Source: Neckera pumila
Lineage: Eukaryota; Streptophyta; Bryopsida; Hypnales; Neckeraceae
Direction: 5' to 3'
Assembly (NCBI GenBank): GCA_963969595.1
Contig: OZ018411.1
Location: 22,194,545 to 22,258,544, forward strand
Length of the DNA stretch: 64,000 bases
Shown here: one piece after another, positions 47,196 through 59,579 of the stretch
Position numbering within the stretch: position 1 is the stretch's first letter
How the letters are laid out: each line of letters starts with the position of its first letter
The notes under the pieces: model-generated
Told to the model about the DNA's origin: nothing
The model's database searches: none
The model's input: the letters and a program-made list of their open reading frames with translations, nothing else
Position numbers and translations under genes: made by a program

Positions 47196-48239
47196 TTATA
47201 AATAATCAATATTTTGAAAGTGTACTTTATCCAATTAATAGTCATTTCAGAAGCTTCATAAAATATTTTTTAATATGTCAACGAAAAGAAAAAATGATGT
47301 CTTACATGAATCAATATTTTGAAGGAATTACTATTATTTGTCAAGATATAATATAATCATCCTATATTTAATTTGACCACTTAGGGAACAAAAAATTTGA
47401 AAAATATAAAAATAAAATAAAAACTTTCTTCCCAAGAAAACTTAAAAGATGGTATATATACACTCCTAATCCATACTTTAAGTTAGTTAGTTAGTTTGTT
47501 ATGGAATGTATGTTCTCCGGTGGCATTCTTAGTACTGTCAGAAAGCTTTCTACAAAGAGGGGTGCACAAGCTTTGTTTTATAACGTTTTGACTCACAATA
47601 GAAAAGATATTGAGTTTCAAAGTTTTTATGAATTAAAAAGGTCGCGTTATTTGTACCGTCAAAAAGTTCTCTACAAGGAGGGGTGCATGGACTTTGTTTC
47701 ATAACGTTTTGATTCACGACAGAAAAAATATTGAATTCCAAAGCTTTTTTACAAATTAGAAAATTAGAAAATTACTTTTATTTTCACTTTATTATGTTGT
47801 GGCAACGGCACAGGGCACACGGCACCGGTCACCATTTGAAATGAATCTTTTCTTTTTCTTGAAACATATGGACTATTTCCATTGATAAAAGGACTTGAAA
47901 TGAATGTTCCATTTTCAAGTTTCAGTGAAACAAACGTCAGTAATTTATTGAGCACATTACATTTGTTTCAAAAATTAATCGAACATAGTGAAGACTTAAG
48001 ACCACGCTTATTGTACCTCTGAAGGTAATTCATCAAATGATAGATATCCAAGTGGCGCAAACCTACAGCACCTCCGTGGATAGAGAGGACCTGGCTTCCA
48101 AAACCAAAGGAGTCAATAAAATTTTACACTTTCGAACTTAATTTAATTTAGTTCGTTTCAAAACAAAACACTGAAACAAAAAATTTTGACCTTAATAATA
48201 TTGCAAATTATTATTAAATTTTTGAAAACTTAAAACTAA
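47196..48239. other. AT-rich interval with a local duplication
   Basis: Two ~105-bp units (about 47531-47633 and 47649-47750) share ACTGTCAGAAAG/ACCGTCAAAAAG, CTACAAAGAGGGGTGCA, TATAACGTTTTGA and GAGTTTCAAAG-type landmarks. No gene. Confidence 0.6.
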
Positions 48240-48610
48240 AACTGCCAGATGTCTCTCTCTGGCTGGACGGACCCGTCGATGAGGATTTTTTAATTGTGAG
48301 CTCACTCAACACTAACCTCCAGGTAGGAAAATGGACGGGTTTATCCTATCCGTCCCACCCTCCCTAGTCTGTGGACAGCCAATCTTGGAGTTGACACGTG
48401 GATTTTCATGCACCGTGGCCACTGCAAGCCTTCGTGGTCCCATAATGACGTGTCAAGAAAGGGCAGGCCACGAGGGCAAATGACACAGTGAGGTGGACCA
48501 AAGGGTACACAGCTTTTCCATTGAACAGTAACTTCTATTTGGGCATGTCTTACACAGATTGCCCTGGTTTGTCCTATTGGTGAGTGGTAGGAAATTACTT
48601 TCGATGACAA
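48240..48610. other. GC-rich island with ACGT-core motifs, no gene
   Basis: GACACGTGGAT near 48394 and ATGACGTGTC near 48446, with CGTGGCC and CCACGAGG nearby. No credible exon. Confidence 0.4.
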
Positions 48611-48702
48611 CTTTTTTTACAGGGGAGGAGTATTTTCATCAATCAATAATGTTTGTGAAGACTTTTTTTTTTTATCATGATGCTCTTAGGGCAACCCCAC
48701 AG

Positions 48703-49626
48703 TTAACCCCTACAGGACCAAGGCATTTTCTGGCTCTGAAACCATTGAAAATTGCCATTTCTGCTGCGATCACTCAAGAAACTAAAATTTTTTTTTGTTT
48801 TAGAATCTAACCATAGGATCTTGTACTTCACTTGTCTTAGATCATGCGGTAAAATTTTCATGAAGTTTGACTGTACGGATTGGAAGATGAAGTTGGAAAA
48901 AGAAGTTTTTTTGAACTGTGACTTGCAATTTTAGATGACTTTGACATCTATTTGTGGATTATTTTTGCACTACACACCATAAAGTTAAAATTTTATACGT
49001 TGAAAATTTGAGTTGAGAGTAGGGGAAAAATATTTCAGAATGTCAAACCTTGACTTTCACATACAAAAAAATTGTTAAGTAGAAGTAGGTCCAAAATTGA
49101 ACGAAACACTAAATTGTTAATAGCTCTTAGGTGGAATTAAAACAACATAATTACAACGGTGAGATTGTTCTTGGAAAAAAACTTGACCTTGTCAAAGAAA
49201 AAATTGAAAAAATTTGAAAATTGCATTCAAAAATGAATTCTATAAGCTGTTTTTTGAAGAAGATGCTTACATTGCCCGAAAACAAGATTGTCCATAACTT
49301 TCTCATTTTGAGTCCAAATAGAATGAATCAAATCTTCAAATGTACCCAAAAACATGATCTTTGAGAGAAAAAAAAAAAAAAAAAAAAAAAAAAAAGATTT
49401 TTTTGGATTTTTCTTTTTTTGCCCGGCGAACTGCTTTAATGCTTTAGGATGCCATAACTTTTGCTCCCAGGCACCGATTGAAAAAAATATATATATTTTT
49501 AGAAAGCTATTGTGATTTCCTATTTTCCATAAAAGTTTCAAAACATCAAGTCAAAATTTGAGGCCACATGAGTTTGCCCGAAATCCCAAATGTCCCCAAA
49601 GGGAACTTTGGTCCTTTAGGGGTTAA
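48703..49626 (+). mobile_element. M1 element, full length (924 bp)
   Basis: TTAACCCCTACAGGACC at the left, CCTTTAGGGG-TTAA at the right; contains a run of about 26 A near 49370-49395. Confidence 0.93.
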
Positions 49627-49758
49627 AGCGCGCAACAAGGGTGCCAAACAAGGAAATCTTATTGTTTGGCATGCCACCATTTCGATTGAAGAGTCACAGC
49701 CCCATGGAAAGACTTGCCAAGTGGTCAAAAGGTGCTCCAAACTTCCTATTTTATTATT

Positions 49759-50682
49759 TTAACCTCTAAAGTCCTATTGTCCCCTTGGGGGACAAAATAG
49801 ATTTCAGGCACGCTCCTATGGTCTCAATATTTGTCTTAAGTTTTTGATTTTTTTGTGAATATAGAAAATCACATTAGCTTTCCAAAAATGTAATTTTTAT
49901 TTCAATCGGTGCCCAGTAGCAAAAATTATGGCAGAAAAACTCCAAATTTTAGTTTGGCGGGCAAAAAAAAAACCTCACAAAAACTTTAATTTAAAATTAA
50001 ATTTTTTTTTTCAAGTAGATTTTATTTCCATCTACATGGAAAGCTTTGACTCATTCCATTTGGAATTGTTATGCAAAAGTTATGGACAATCTTATTTTTT
50101 GGGCAATTAGAGCATCTTCTTGAAAAAATAATTTGTAGGATTCATTTCTGAACTCAATTTTGACAATTTAAGAAAAAAAAAGGTTGCACAAGGTTAAGAC
50201 TTTTTGCTAGAACAATCTCACCATTGAGATTAGTATATTTCAACCCTATCTTAGAGCTATTAAAGATTTCATTTTTCCTTCAATTTTGACCTACTTCTAC
50301 TTAACAAATTTTTAATGAATGAAAACTAAGTGTTTCTTTTTTGAATTTTTTTCCTAGATTCTCAACTCAATTCTTCATCATATAAAATTAGAAATTCAAA
50401 TCATAAGAGCAAAAATTTTAAGTTAAGAAGGTTCAAAGCCAAAAAATGTAGTTGAACAAGGTGCAAAAAAAACTTAATTCCTTCACTTTAAATGCAAATA
50501 TCTTGCAATCTACACAGTCAAAGTTTCTAAAATTTCTTCCATACATTCTTACACTAGTGTAGTACAAGATCCTATGGTTAAATATGCAAAAAACACATTA
50601 AATTTTTTTTTGCTCTCTGCTATAGAAATGGCAATTTTGAGTGGTTTTGATGGAAAAAGGACCTTGGGACTTTAGGAATTAA
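49759..50682 (-). mobile_element. M1 element, full length (924 bp)
   Basis: TTAACCTCTAAAG at the left, CTTTAGGAA-TTAA at the right. It sits 132 bp from the previous copy in opposite orientation, so the pair could form a kilobase-scale inverted repeat. Confidence 0.92.
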
Positions 50683-51045
50683 AAAGAATCTCTTCAACTT
50701 TTGAAGAGAAGCTTTCAAAAGGTGAGACTCAAAAGATTATTTAATAGCTTGGCAAGCCGCGTTCAAGACTCTCCATTTGCTAGTGTCCTCTTCATTTTTG
50801 GCCGTGTCCGGGCATGTTTTTTCACTTGGCGTGCGCGGCATGGGGCAATTTCTAAGCCACAGCCCGCTCATTGCCCGTGTTGAGTACCTTTGGTGCGTTG
50901 TTGTAGGGGTGCTCTTAAGGTGGGAGTATCCATAACGGTCCGTTTAAGCCATGCAGAGCAAACCATGAAGCCAGTGTGAAAAATAAATGGACAAAATGGG
51001 AGGCAAATGAGAGAGTGAGAGATGCCAAAAAAAAACTCTTGAATT
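50683..51045. other. Interval between M copies
   Basis: A GC-richer patch (GTGTCCGGGCATG, GCGTGCGCGGCATGG) at 50795-50880; no credible exon. Confidence 0.45.
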
Positions 51046-51231
51046 TTAACCTCTAAAAGACCATTATGCGTATTTTGTCTACATAGAAATTTTGGGCAAA
51101 TACATGTGATTGGAGATTTCCATATTTTGGGCCCAAATTTAATAGAAGGTGGGGACAAGCAATATCTTTCATATGTACTAAGTCTCATGACATTTGGAAA
51201 TATAAGTAAAAAATTATGGCATGGAATGTTA

Positions 51232-51795
51232 CTCCCTTTGTCCCACTAAAAACCTCCAAATTAGGCAAAATTCTTGTCCCACCAAAAAATTCTATTTCTT
51301 AATTTTGATTGTTGACTAAATTTTGGCTGGGTTTGGCAACTTTATGGGGGCAAGGAAGATTTTTCTCCTAGAAAGCTTGGCCTTTCCCATATGAGGTCCC
51401 TTGTACTCGTTGTGCTTCTTAAGACAGTAATATTGATGGTGTATTTGGTGACCACTTCAGCGCTATGAAGATTTGTTCATGAAGTGGTCTAGGTTTCTTT
51501 CTTGTGGAAATTTTGGTTGGGGCACATATGTTGCCATAGAATCCCATTGTTGATAAACCAACCTTTAAATCATCAAGAATGACGGAGCTGGCAACATTTA
51601 CAAATTATGCTTAAAAAGGGTATTTTCTGCATAGATTTGGATGCCTAGATGATGGCGCCGAAGCTGGAGATTTTGCATAGATCTAAAGGATGGATTATTG
51701 GTTTTTGAATGCATGTATCACTAGCACAAAGACTAATATTGTAGTTAATCCCTTGTGGGGAAGCTTTTTGGAGGTTATTAGTGGGACAGAGGGAG
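51232..51795. mobile_element. Stowaway/mariner-like element (564 bp)
   Basis: Left end CTCCCTTTGTCCCACTAA; the right end read in complement is CTCCCTCTGTCCCACTAA. Inverted repeats continue through ACCTCCAAA, with TA on both sides (51230-51231 and 51796-51797). No coding capacity seen. Confidence 0.92.
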
Positions 51796-52452
51796 TATTT
51801 TTTTTCCTTAACTGGGTAGTCAGGGCAGATTAAAAAAATCACTTTTTTCAAAAATAAAAATTTGAAATTGGTTTTCTAGGGTTGTATAAACGTGTGAAGC
51901 TTTGAATCATTCCATTTTGATCAATGAGTCAATAGTTATGAGAATTTTTTTGTTTGCAAGCAGTTATAGATTTTCTACTCTAAAATAAACTTTGAAGTCC
52001 TTTATCTTGCTCAGTTTTCAATGATTTTTGAAAAAAATAAAATCATAGGATGTAGATTGTTTATTACTCCATACAACATTGCAACCATTGGGATTGGCAT
52101 TTTCAGTTCCATAATTAAACTCTTAACAATTTAGTATTTTCAATCATTCTCTACTTCTGTCTTTTTACTAATTTTTTGCTATATATTGTACAATTCCAAA
52201 TGATTTGAAAATTTTCAAGCATGTGGCCAACTTGACTAGAAAAAAGAATCTAAAGAAACACCACCATTTGGACAATTTTTCATTGAAAAGTAAGCTTGTG
52301 AAGTTTAGTTGCACTGTTTTTTGTAGGGCCAAGAAAATAATTTTTTTCAGTGAATTTGAGTGCTTATATCTTGTAATCCATGCGGTGAAAATTTCTGAAA
52401 TTTTTACCACATGTTCTTAAGTCAGCATAATATAAGATCCTATGGTTATATG

Positions 52453-53401
52453 CAATATAAGAAAAGCCTGTTTTTGGCGGCGTTTAGGCAAAAACACGTC
52501 ATGTTTTTTCAAACATCAGATGTTCTAAAAAACATATACATGTTTTGCAGAAACATGTACGTGTTTTGCAGAAACGTGTAAGTATTTTGCAAAAAATGCG
52601 ACTATGTCATTGTAGACGGCTATGTTTGTGATGATGTCGACTGCAACGTGGCCATGATTTTATATAACGTCGCATACAACAGAAGCTGCCACGTCAGCAT
52701 ATAGACTTGGAAAAGGGCAGCTACGTGGCATATTTTGGAAAAAATAAAAAATGGATGGATGAACCTCGGGCCAAATGTTTGGAACAACGGGTTGGATGTC
52801 GGACTAGACATCTGAGACAACGTAGGCTAATTATCCCATATTGTTTGTCTCACCATGGACAAAGAATGGGTACAAATATGACCCTGAAAATCTTCATTTT
52901 CACGTAATTATGTCATCAAGATAAATTTGATGATAAATGGTAAGTTCTTTTTAAATTCTTGGTGGATTCTACTTTTTTTTTATTGTATAATTTTATTGAT
53001 TAATTTCTAATGACTAATTAGTTTTGAAAAATGGATTGGATGAAAAAAAATCGATTGGATGAAAAATCAATTGGATGAAAAATGGGTTGGATGAAGAAAA
53101 ACGGATAGATGAAAAAAATGGGCTGGAGGAAAAAGTTGCCTACGTGGCCCTACGTGGATGAGAATTTTGCCTATGTGGCCTCCACGTGCTTTCATTTTGT
53201 AAGCTTGGAAGACCCTATTTTGTAGGACGTTGGAAAAAAACAAGCCAAAAATTGGCATGTTTTTTGAAAACACCAGACGTTTTTTGCTTGTTTTCTATGA
53301 CACGATTTTAGGTGACATCTACGTTGACTCTCAGACATGTCAAACCGGACATCATACGACGTTTTTTCAAACATCACAAAAAAGGCCAGTTTCTTATAGT
53401 G
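52453..53401. mobile_element. CACTA-type non-autonomous transposon (949 bp)
   Basis: Left tip CAATATAAGAAA, right tip in complement CACTATAAGAAA, with a 3-bp ATG target duplication at 52450-52452 and 53402-53404. The empty site matches other M2 copies. Inside are short repeats of ACRTGTTTTGCAGAAACR (about 52540-52590) and a GGATGAAAAA-type minisatellite (about 53030-53120). Confidence 0.9.
53030..53125. repeat. Minisatellite, unit about 17 bp (ATTGGATGAAAAA-like)
   Basis: Five to six irregular units of TGGATTGGATGAAAAA and variants, inside the CACTA-like element. It is followed by repeated CTACGTGGC motifs to 53190. Confidence 0.8.
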
Positions 53402-53503
53402 ATGTGTCAAAAAAGTTTTTTTCAAAAATTTGGTACTTGTACTAAAAATGGTAGTTTTTGAGCGTTTTCGGTGAAAACAAATCCGTGGAACTTTATGGGT
53501 TGA

Positions 53504-54013
53504 AAACTACTTTCAGAAAGTTTGGTCTAAGTGCAAAGAATATAAGCACCCATTGCCCATTCTTAATGACCCCATTTCCAAATAGTATCCACTCTCACAT
53601 GCACCAGTTCACAATTGCCACGAAACCACCTAATCATTATAGCTTGGTTGCTTGATGAGCACATTAGGGTGCTATTACAAGGAATGGCTTCTGGGACGTA
53701 GAGGGAAATGGGTGCTCCTACCTTAAAGTGACCATTTAAGCCTTGGGGGGGAAGCTAAACTCCTTAAATCAATTATCAATAAATTTGCTTAGGAAGAAAA
53801 ACGGAATTGGCAACCAACCCAAGTTGTTTTATTTTTTGGACATTTGTGGAATTAGTTATGAATTTTTGAAAATGAAATGCAGTGGTCACTAAAAGCAACC
53901 GACCACCTTCTAAAATTACACAATTAGTACATTGAAGAAAGCAAAATGTACCTCCATACCATTATCAAGTTTAGAGCTTGGTTGCTTTTTCAAATAGATT
54001 GCTTTATGCACTA
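53504..54013. other. Interval without gene
   Basis: No repeat copy clearly identified; short frames only. Confidence 0.5.
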
Positions 54014-54670
54014 AAGTAGAAGCACTAGTAGTTGATCAATTAAGCAATTTTGAAGCACATTGTGAGCCGCATTAGAGAGAATTCCGGCCCTGTAAAGGGC
54101 TGCTAGTTCCAGCAAGTTCTCCAACAAGTTCTTTTGAATTCCCCACTGCTGGAACTGTGTCACTGCAGCAAGGTGACAAGGCTGGAAAAAAATTGGCCAC
54201 ATTAGATTTTCAATTTTTTTTTTTTTTTTCCTAAAATGAAATTTGAGGAAAAATTACTCGTATAGCCCATACCGGCATTCATAGCATGGGGACAGATTGG
54301 AGACAAGCCTAAAATGGCCCTTTCTTGCCCTCAAATTCCTTCTAATGTATGAGGTGGTGGAAATTTTTACCATGTAGGAAGATAGGAAATATGAAAATTG
54401 CAAAATTTTCAGAACTTTATTCCCGAATTTGAAATTAATGTGAATTTTGGGAGCCAAAAAGTGCATTTCACTAGTAGCCAATATCTAGAGACTTCCAATT
54501 TTGATTGTTCAAGAATGCCTACTACTTTCAGATGTGTCATAACTTTATTGGTCCCAACCTTGAAAAGAACAAAAAAAACACATTCCAAACTTGATTTCCA
54601 ACCTAAGGTTGGAAAAAGCACACCCTATAGGTTGGGTACTAGGCGTGGTTGACAACTGGTGCTTCTACCT
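54014..54670. mobile_element. AGGT/TA MITE, interior X, split by an R-family element
   Basis: Left AAGTAGAAGCACTAGTAG, right CAACTGGTGCTTCTACCT, TA flanks. The 657 bp exceed other X copies by about 235 bp because of the foldback at about 54064-54343. Confidence 0.82.
54064..54343. mobile_element. R-family foldback inserted in an X-type MITE
   Basis: CATTAGAGAGAATTCCGG at the left, AAATTCCTTCTAATG at the right, with a GGCCCTGTAAAGGGCT hairpin. Shares TAGCCCATACCGGC and the following segment with the copy at the window start. Confidence 0.75.
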
Positions 54671-54672
54671 TA

Positions 54673-56048
54673 AGAGGACGATTTTGTAGACCACTTAGTA
54701 AGTTTTTGGGTTAAAACTATACGCCAGATCGATTTGGCAAGGACAAACCTACAAATTTGAACATTTGAATCCTTTATTCTACATTTTCTAAGGAGGTTAT
54801 GGAAAATTAACCCATTTGCTTTGTCCTCTAGTTAAAATTCTGGAATTTATTCTGTATTGTAGATGGAAAATTTTGAGTTCATATTTGCAATCAAAGACAA
54901 ACAATTAGGTAGTGATAGTTTGGAAATACAATATTAACTGCAAAGTAGGAGGCATGTTTTATTTGGAGACTTCAACAGATCTCTAAGGAGTGTATTGTTT
55001 GGTTTACCAAAACCAAATTTTCTAAATACTTTTAGTCTATTTATGAGTTAAATCATTTTATTGAATTTTTAAAGATGAAATCACATGTCTTTGTTAAGTC
55101 TTTAAAGTTTTGATTTTTTCGCAAACATTTAAAATAGTTGCAAGTTATTGACAAAAAATAGAAAAAATTCAGATCAAATAGACAATACCCTCAAAAAGCT
55201 TAATTTTTTTTATTAGTGTGCAACATATACTATAATTGAAACCATCTTGATGAAAATCAAGTTGCCATATAATTCTATAGTTAGAAAATTAACAAACTAT
55301 GGGCATTTTCCAAAGTTCAAATTGCAATAACTGATTCTATTTTAGGAATTTCCAAAATTCCAAATTGGAGTTCACACTATTTTTAATTAATTTCATCGAT
55401 TTGGCACAAACTCAAGAATGTATACTAGTGGATAAATTTCAAATGAAGAATAAGAAGCTAGGAGATGTCAAAATACACTACAAGGTGATCTAGAGACTAA
55501 CTATCTTTGACTAACCATCCAACAACAATATGAAGGAATTTCCAGCATTGTCCTTTGAAAATATATTCCACATTCCAAAAATGGATGAAAATTAAAAAAT
55601 TTCATACTCTATGGATACAAAAAGTCAACCAAAGGGTGCTTTTGGATAGGTCACCAAATTTTTTGGATTAGGAAGGAATTTGTATCTCAATATGTAATTT
55701 TGGTCTTATTTGTCAAGGATTAGGGTCAAATTAATTCCTAAATGTTCAACCATCCAGTGAATAGATGATAAATGATTTGAAATGTTTATTTCTTCTTATT
55801 AATATTCATTGAAAAAGGCTTTGAAAACATTTGTGTAATATATTATTAGAAAGAAGACAAATTGCTCTAATTGAATCAATAATAGATATATTTTGAAGAG
55901 GGTGCAACTTTTTAATATGATTTTTTAAAGGTGGTCCTATTATATTTGGTTTGAATACTTAGGAAATGAAAGCCATCTACATGTGGAATGGGTACAAAGT
56001 TTCATAGATGAAAAACCACCCAATCATGCCTATAATACAATGACCACA
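54673..56048. other. AT-rich interval, no gene
   Basis: Nothing recognisable in 1.4 kb. Confidence 0.5.
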
Positions 56049-56804
56049 TAACCCCTAAAGATTCAAAGCCTTAGAATGAATTTTTAAGGATTTTGAGTAG
56101 GTTCCAAACTTCCTTTGATGTCAAATTTTATTATATTTTGAACATTTTTTTATAGGTATAGGATTGTACTAGCTTTGAGGGAATATAATTTTCTTTATCT
56201 CATTGGCATATGTTAGAAAAGCATTATACCCTCCTAAGTACAAAATGTTCAAGCTTGGACTATAAAATTTTAAAATAAAATAAATTCAAATTTCAATTTG
56301 CTTTATACTGTTTTGATCGAATATATCTAGAAAGCTTTGATTCAAAACATTTGGATAAGTGATGTGAAAGTTATGAAAATTCTTGTTTTGCGGGCAATTA
56401 AAGTATCCTTATAAAAAAATAATTTAGAAGATTTGTTTGTGAACAAAAAATAAAAATGCCCATAGGATGTAGATTATTTGCTACAATAATTCCATTGTAA
56501 GGTGTGACATTTTAAACTATTAATAATTTGATTTTTCCTTCCATCCAGTACCTACTTTGATTTAATAATTTTCAATGACAAAAGTTATGAAATTTTATTT
56601 TTGGATTTTCTTAACCTTTGACTCAATTTTCCACTATGAAGTTTTAAACCTTAAAACTCTATGGTGCAAGTCTCATGAAAATCTTGTGGTTGAATATGCA
56701 AAAAAGGAGTTTTCCATAATAATTGTTTGCATATGCAATTGCAAAATTTTTGAAGTGGTTTGGTGAAACATAGTCTTGAACCTTTAGTAGATAGTAGAGT
56801 TAAT
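56049..56804 (-). mobile_element. Degenerate M1 element
   Basis: Begins ATAACCCCTAAAG; the end near 56804 is barely recognisable (AACCTTTAG..GTTAA). Internal landmarks such as GGGCAATTAAAGTATC and CAGTACCTACTTTGATT survive. Confidence 0.7.
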
Positions 56805-57112
56805 GTTTGGAAAAAATCAAAACAACAGGTGATGAGAATTCACAAATTTCAACACAATTATAATGGACATAAGATAACTACTTTTATTATCCTTCTTAGT
56901 GCATATGACACTAATTTACCATATTTATAATATTTTAAACTAGATCAAGCTAAAATATTAATATATTGTTCTATTTCTACCACTTTTTTGTTGTAATATT
57001 TTGTATCCTTGTTAATAAGATAAATTTACTCTTAAAATGTTATGGTGTTGAGAGGCCAAATATTGTTTTCAAAATACTCTTCTCCAAGGCAAGGCTTGAA
57101 TCTTTAATTTTT

Positions 57113-58031
57113 TTAACCCCTAAAGGCCCAAGGCCTTTCTTCTGCCAAAAAACATCCAAAACTGCCATTTTTTAGCAAAGAGTGAAGAAAAAATTAAAAA
57201 TGTTTTTTTTGCACATCTAACTATAGGATCTTACACCTAACTAGTATAAGAATGTGTGGAAAAAATTTCAGAATTTTTGACCGCATAGATTGCAAGATAT
57301 CTGCGTTTAAAGTGAAAAAAACAAGGTTTTCAGCACATTGTGGGATTGGATTTTTTGACTTTGAACATTTTTAACTTAAAATTTTTGCACTACAGAGTTT
57401 TGAGCTTTAAATGTTTATAGTGGAGAATTGAGTTGACAATCTACCAAAAAAAAAAATTCAAAATAACTTAATTTTCATTGTTAAGAAAATTGTTAAGTAG
57501 AATTAGGTACGAGATAGAAGGAAAATCTAAAATATTCATATATTTTAGATGGACTTAAAATGCACTAATCCCAATGGCAAGATTGTTCTAGAAAATAAAT
57601 TTAACCATGCCAAAAAAAATTTGAAAAATTTCATTAAAAAATGAGTCCTACAAGTTATTTTTTTCAAAAAGATGCTCTAACTGCCCGAAAAACAAGAATG
57701 TCCATAACTTTCTCATAACATATCCAAATGAAGTGAATCAAAGCTTTACAGATAGACAAAAATATAATCTATGGGAAAAAAATTCGAAAAGAAAAAAAAT
57801 TATTTTTTGCAAAATTTTTTTTGCTGCCTGCTCTCCCCTGTTTTGAGCTTATTTGGGCATAATTTTTTTTCCCGGGCGCCGATTGAAAAAAAAATTATAC
57901 TCCCACAAAGCTTATAAATTTTTCTATCATCTAAAAAAGTTTCAAAAAATCAGGACAAAATTTCAGCCCGTAGGTACCTACCTGAAATCCCACTTGTCCG
58001 TTGAACGGACACTTGGGCCTTTAGGGGTTAA
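57113..58031 (+). mobile_element. M1 element, full length (919 bp)
   Basis: TTAACCCCTAAAGGCCC at the left, GGGCCTTTAGGGG-TTAA at the right. Both tips carry the same GGCCC/GGGCC variant in place of the usual GGACC/GGTCC. Confidence 0.93.
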
Positions 58032-58058
58032 AACAAATCCGACAATAAGATCTTTTAG

Positions 58059-58928
58059 TCAACCCCTAAATACTCAAACATTGTTTTTTGGCAATATAGC
58101 AATTTTGGGCAGCTCACTATGAATGGAATTCTTCATGTTTTCTTTTGAAATTTTCACACAACATTTTCCCAAGGAGTAGCTTTAAGGCCCAACAAATTTC
58201 ATAACTTTTGATTGCATAGTTAAAAAGTTATTGTATGATATGTGATTTTCAATGCTCGACGGGCAACTAAAAAGATTCTTTTTAAAAAAAAAAAATTTTG
58301 AAATTGGTTCTCTAGATTTATATATATACATGAAAATTACGAGGAGTTTTAGTATGAGGGTAATTATGGAATCTCTACTCTAAAATAAACTTTAAAGTCC
58401 TTTATTGAACTCAATTTTTCATAGTTTTGAAAAAAAATACAAACATTGGGTGTAGATTTTTTATTTCAACATTACAAACATTGGAATTGGCATTTTTCAA
58501 TTCTATAATTAAATTCTTAACAATGTAGTATTTTGAATCATTCTCTACTTTCTACTTACTATTTTTTTTCCAATATGTTGTACAATTTCAAATGATCTGA
58601 AATTTTTCAAGCATATAGCCAACTTGAATTCAAAGAGTAACCACCATTTTCTACATTTTTTCATACAAATGTGACCTTGTGAAGTGCAGCTGCCCGGTTT
58701 TTCACAGGGACAAAGAATGGATTTTTCTCAATTCAAACACTAATATCTTGCAATCTATAGAGTGGAAAATTCTGAAATTTTTCCACATCTTTTCAAAGCA
58801 GCGCACTACAAGATCTTACGGTTACTTGTGTCCAATTTTTTTTTTCCCTAAAATTTGGTACTTGTAGTAGAAATGGCAATTTTGGAGCGTTTTGGGTGAA
58901 AACATAGTCAAATACATTTAGGGGTTAA
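58059..58928 (-). mobile_element. M2 element (870 bp), 27 bp from the previous M1 copy
   Basis: Left end TCAACCCCTAAA, right end ATTTAGGGG-TTAA, with M2 interior throughout. Confidence 0.9.
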
Positions 58929-59579
58929 CATATTCAATAAGTCTTCCTAAAATTTTGGAGTGAAATCTTCACTTATTTGCAAGATAGTGATGCCTACACT
59001 TCAAAATAAATTATATTTAAAACTTTCTAAATGTAAAGTACTATTTCTAATGTTTTTAGACAACCCATTGTAAATTGAAGTGAGAATATATGAAAATAAA
59101 TTAATCAAGAGAAAAATTGACACTCACCTTAAGAAAATTATTAGATTTAAAAGAAATGAAAAATGAGAACATCCTAATTATTAAATATCTTTGACATGAA
59201 ACTAAAAAATGTCAATCTAAATGAGAAAATTTTCTACTAAACAAAGCAAGAAATTTCCAAATTTTTTTTTTGAATCTTTTTAAAAATGATTTAAAATAAT
59301 AATTTCATATTTTAATTCTACCCTCAATGTCTGCAAAACCGATCTCTTATTAAATTTCGTCTCATTAGTAGGAAAATAAAGATTCAAAACTTTCTAGGTC
59401 AGTAATATCTCTGAAAGATTTAAATGTATTTTAGGGAACAAAAACAATATTTGGTGACCTATGTTAGGATAGAAATTGGAAAAATCTTATAACATTATAG
59501 TTCTTATTGTAATGACGTGAAACAAAACTTATGATGATCATTGGCTAAAATAAAAAACTAATGTACAAATCCAAAAAAT

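Larger units (their letters stand above)
51046..53503 (-). mobile_element. M2 element split by two nested transposons
   Basis: Ends TTAACCTCTAAAAG and CTTTATGGG-TTGA. Subtracting the Stowaway-like insertion at 51232-51795 and the CACTA-like insertion at 52453-53401, with one copy of each target duplication, leaves about 940 bp, the normal M2 length. Confidence 0.88.
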
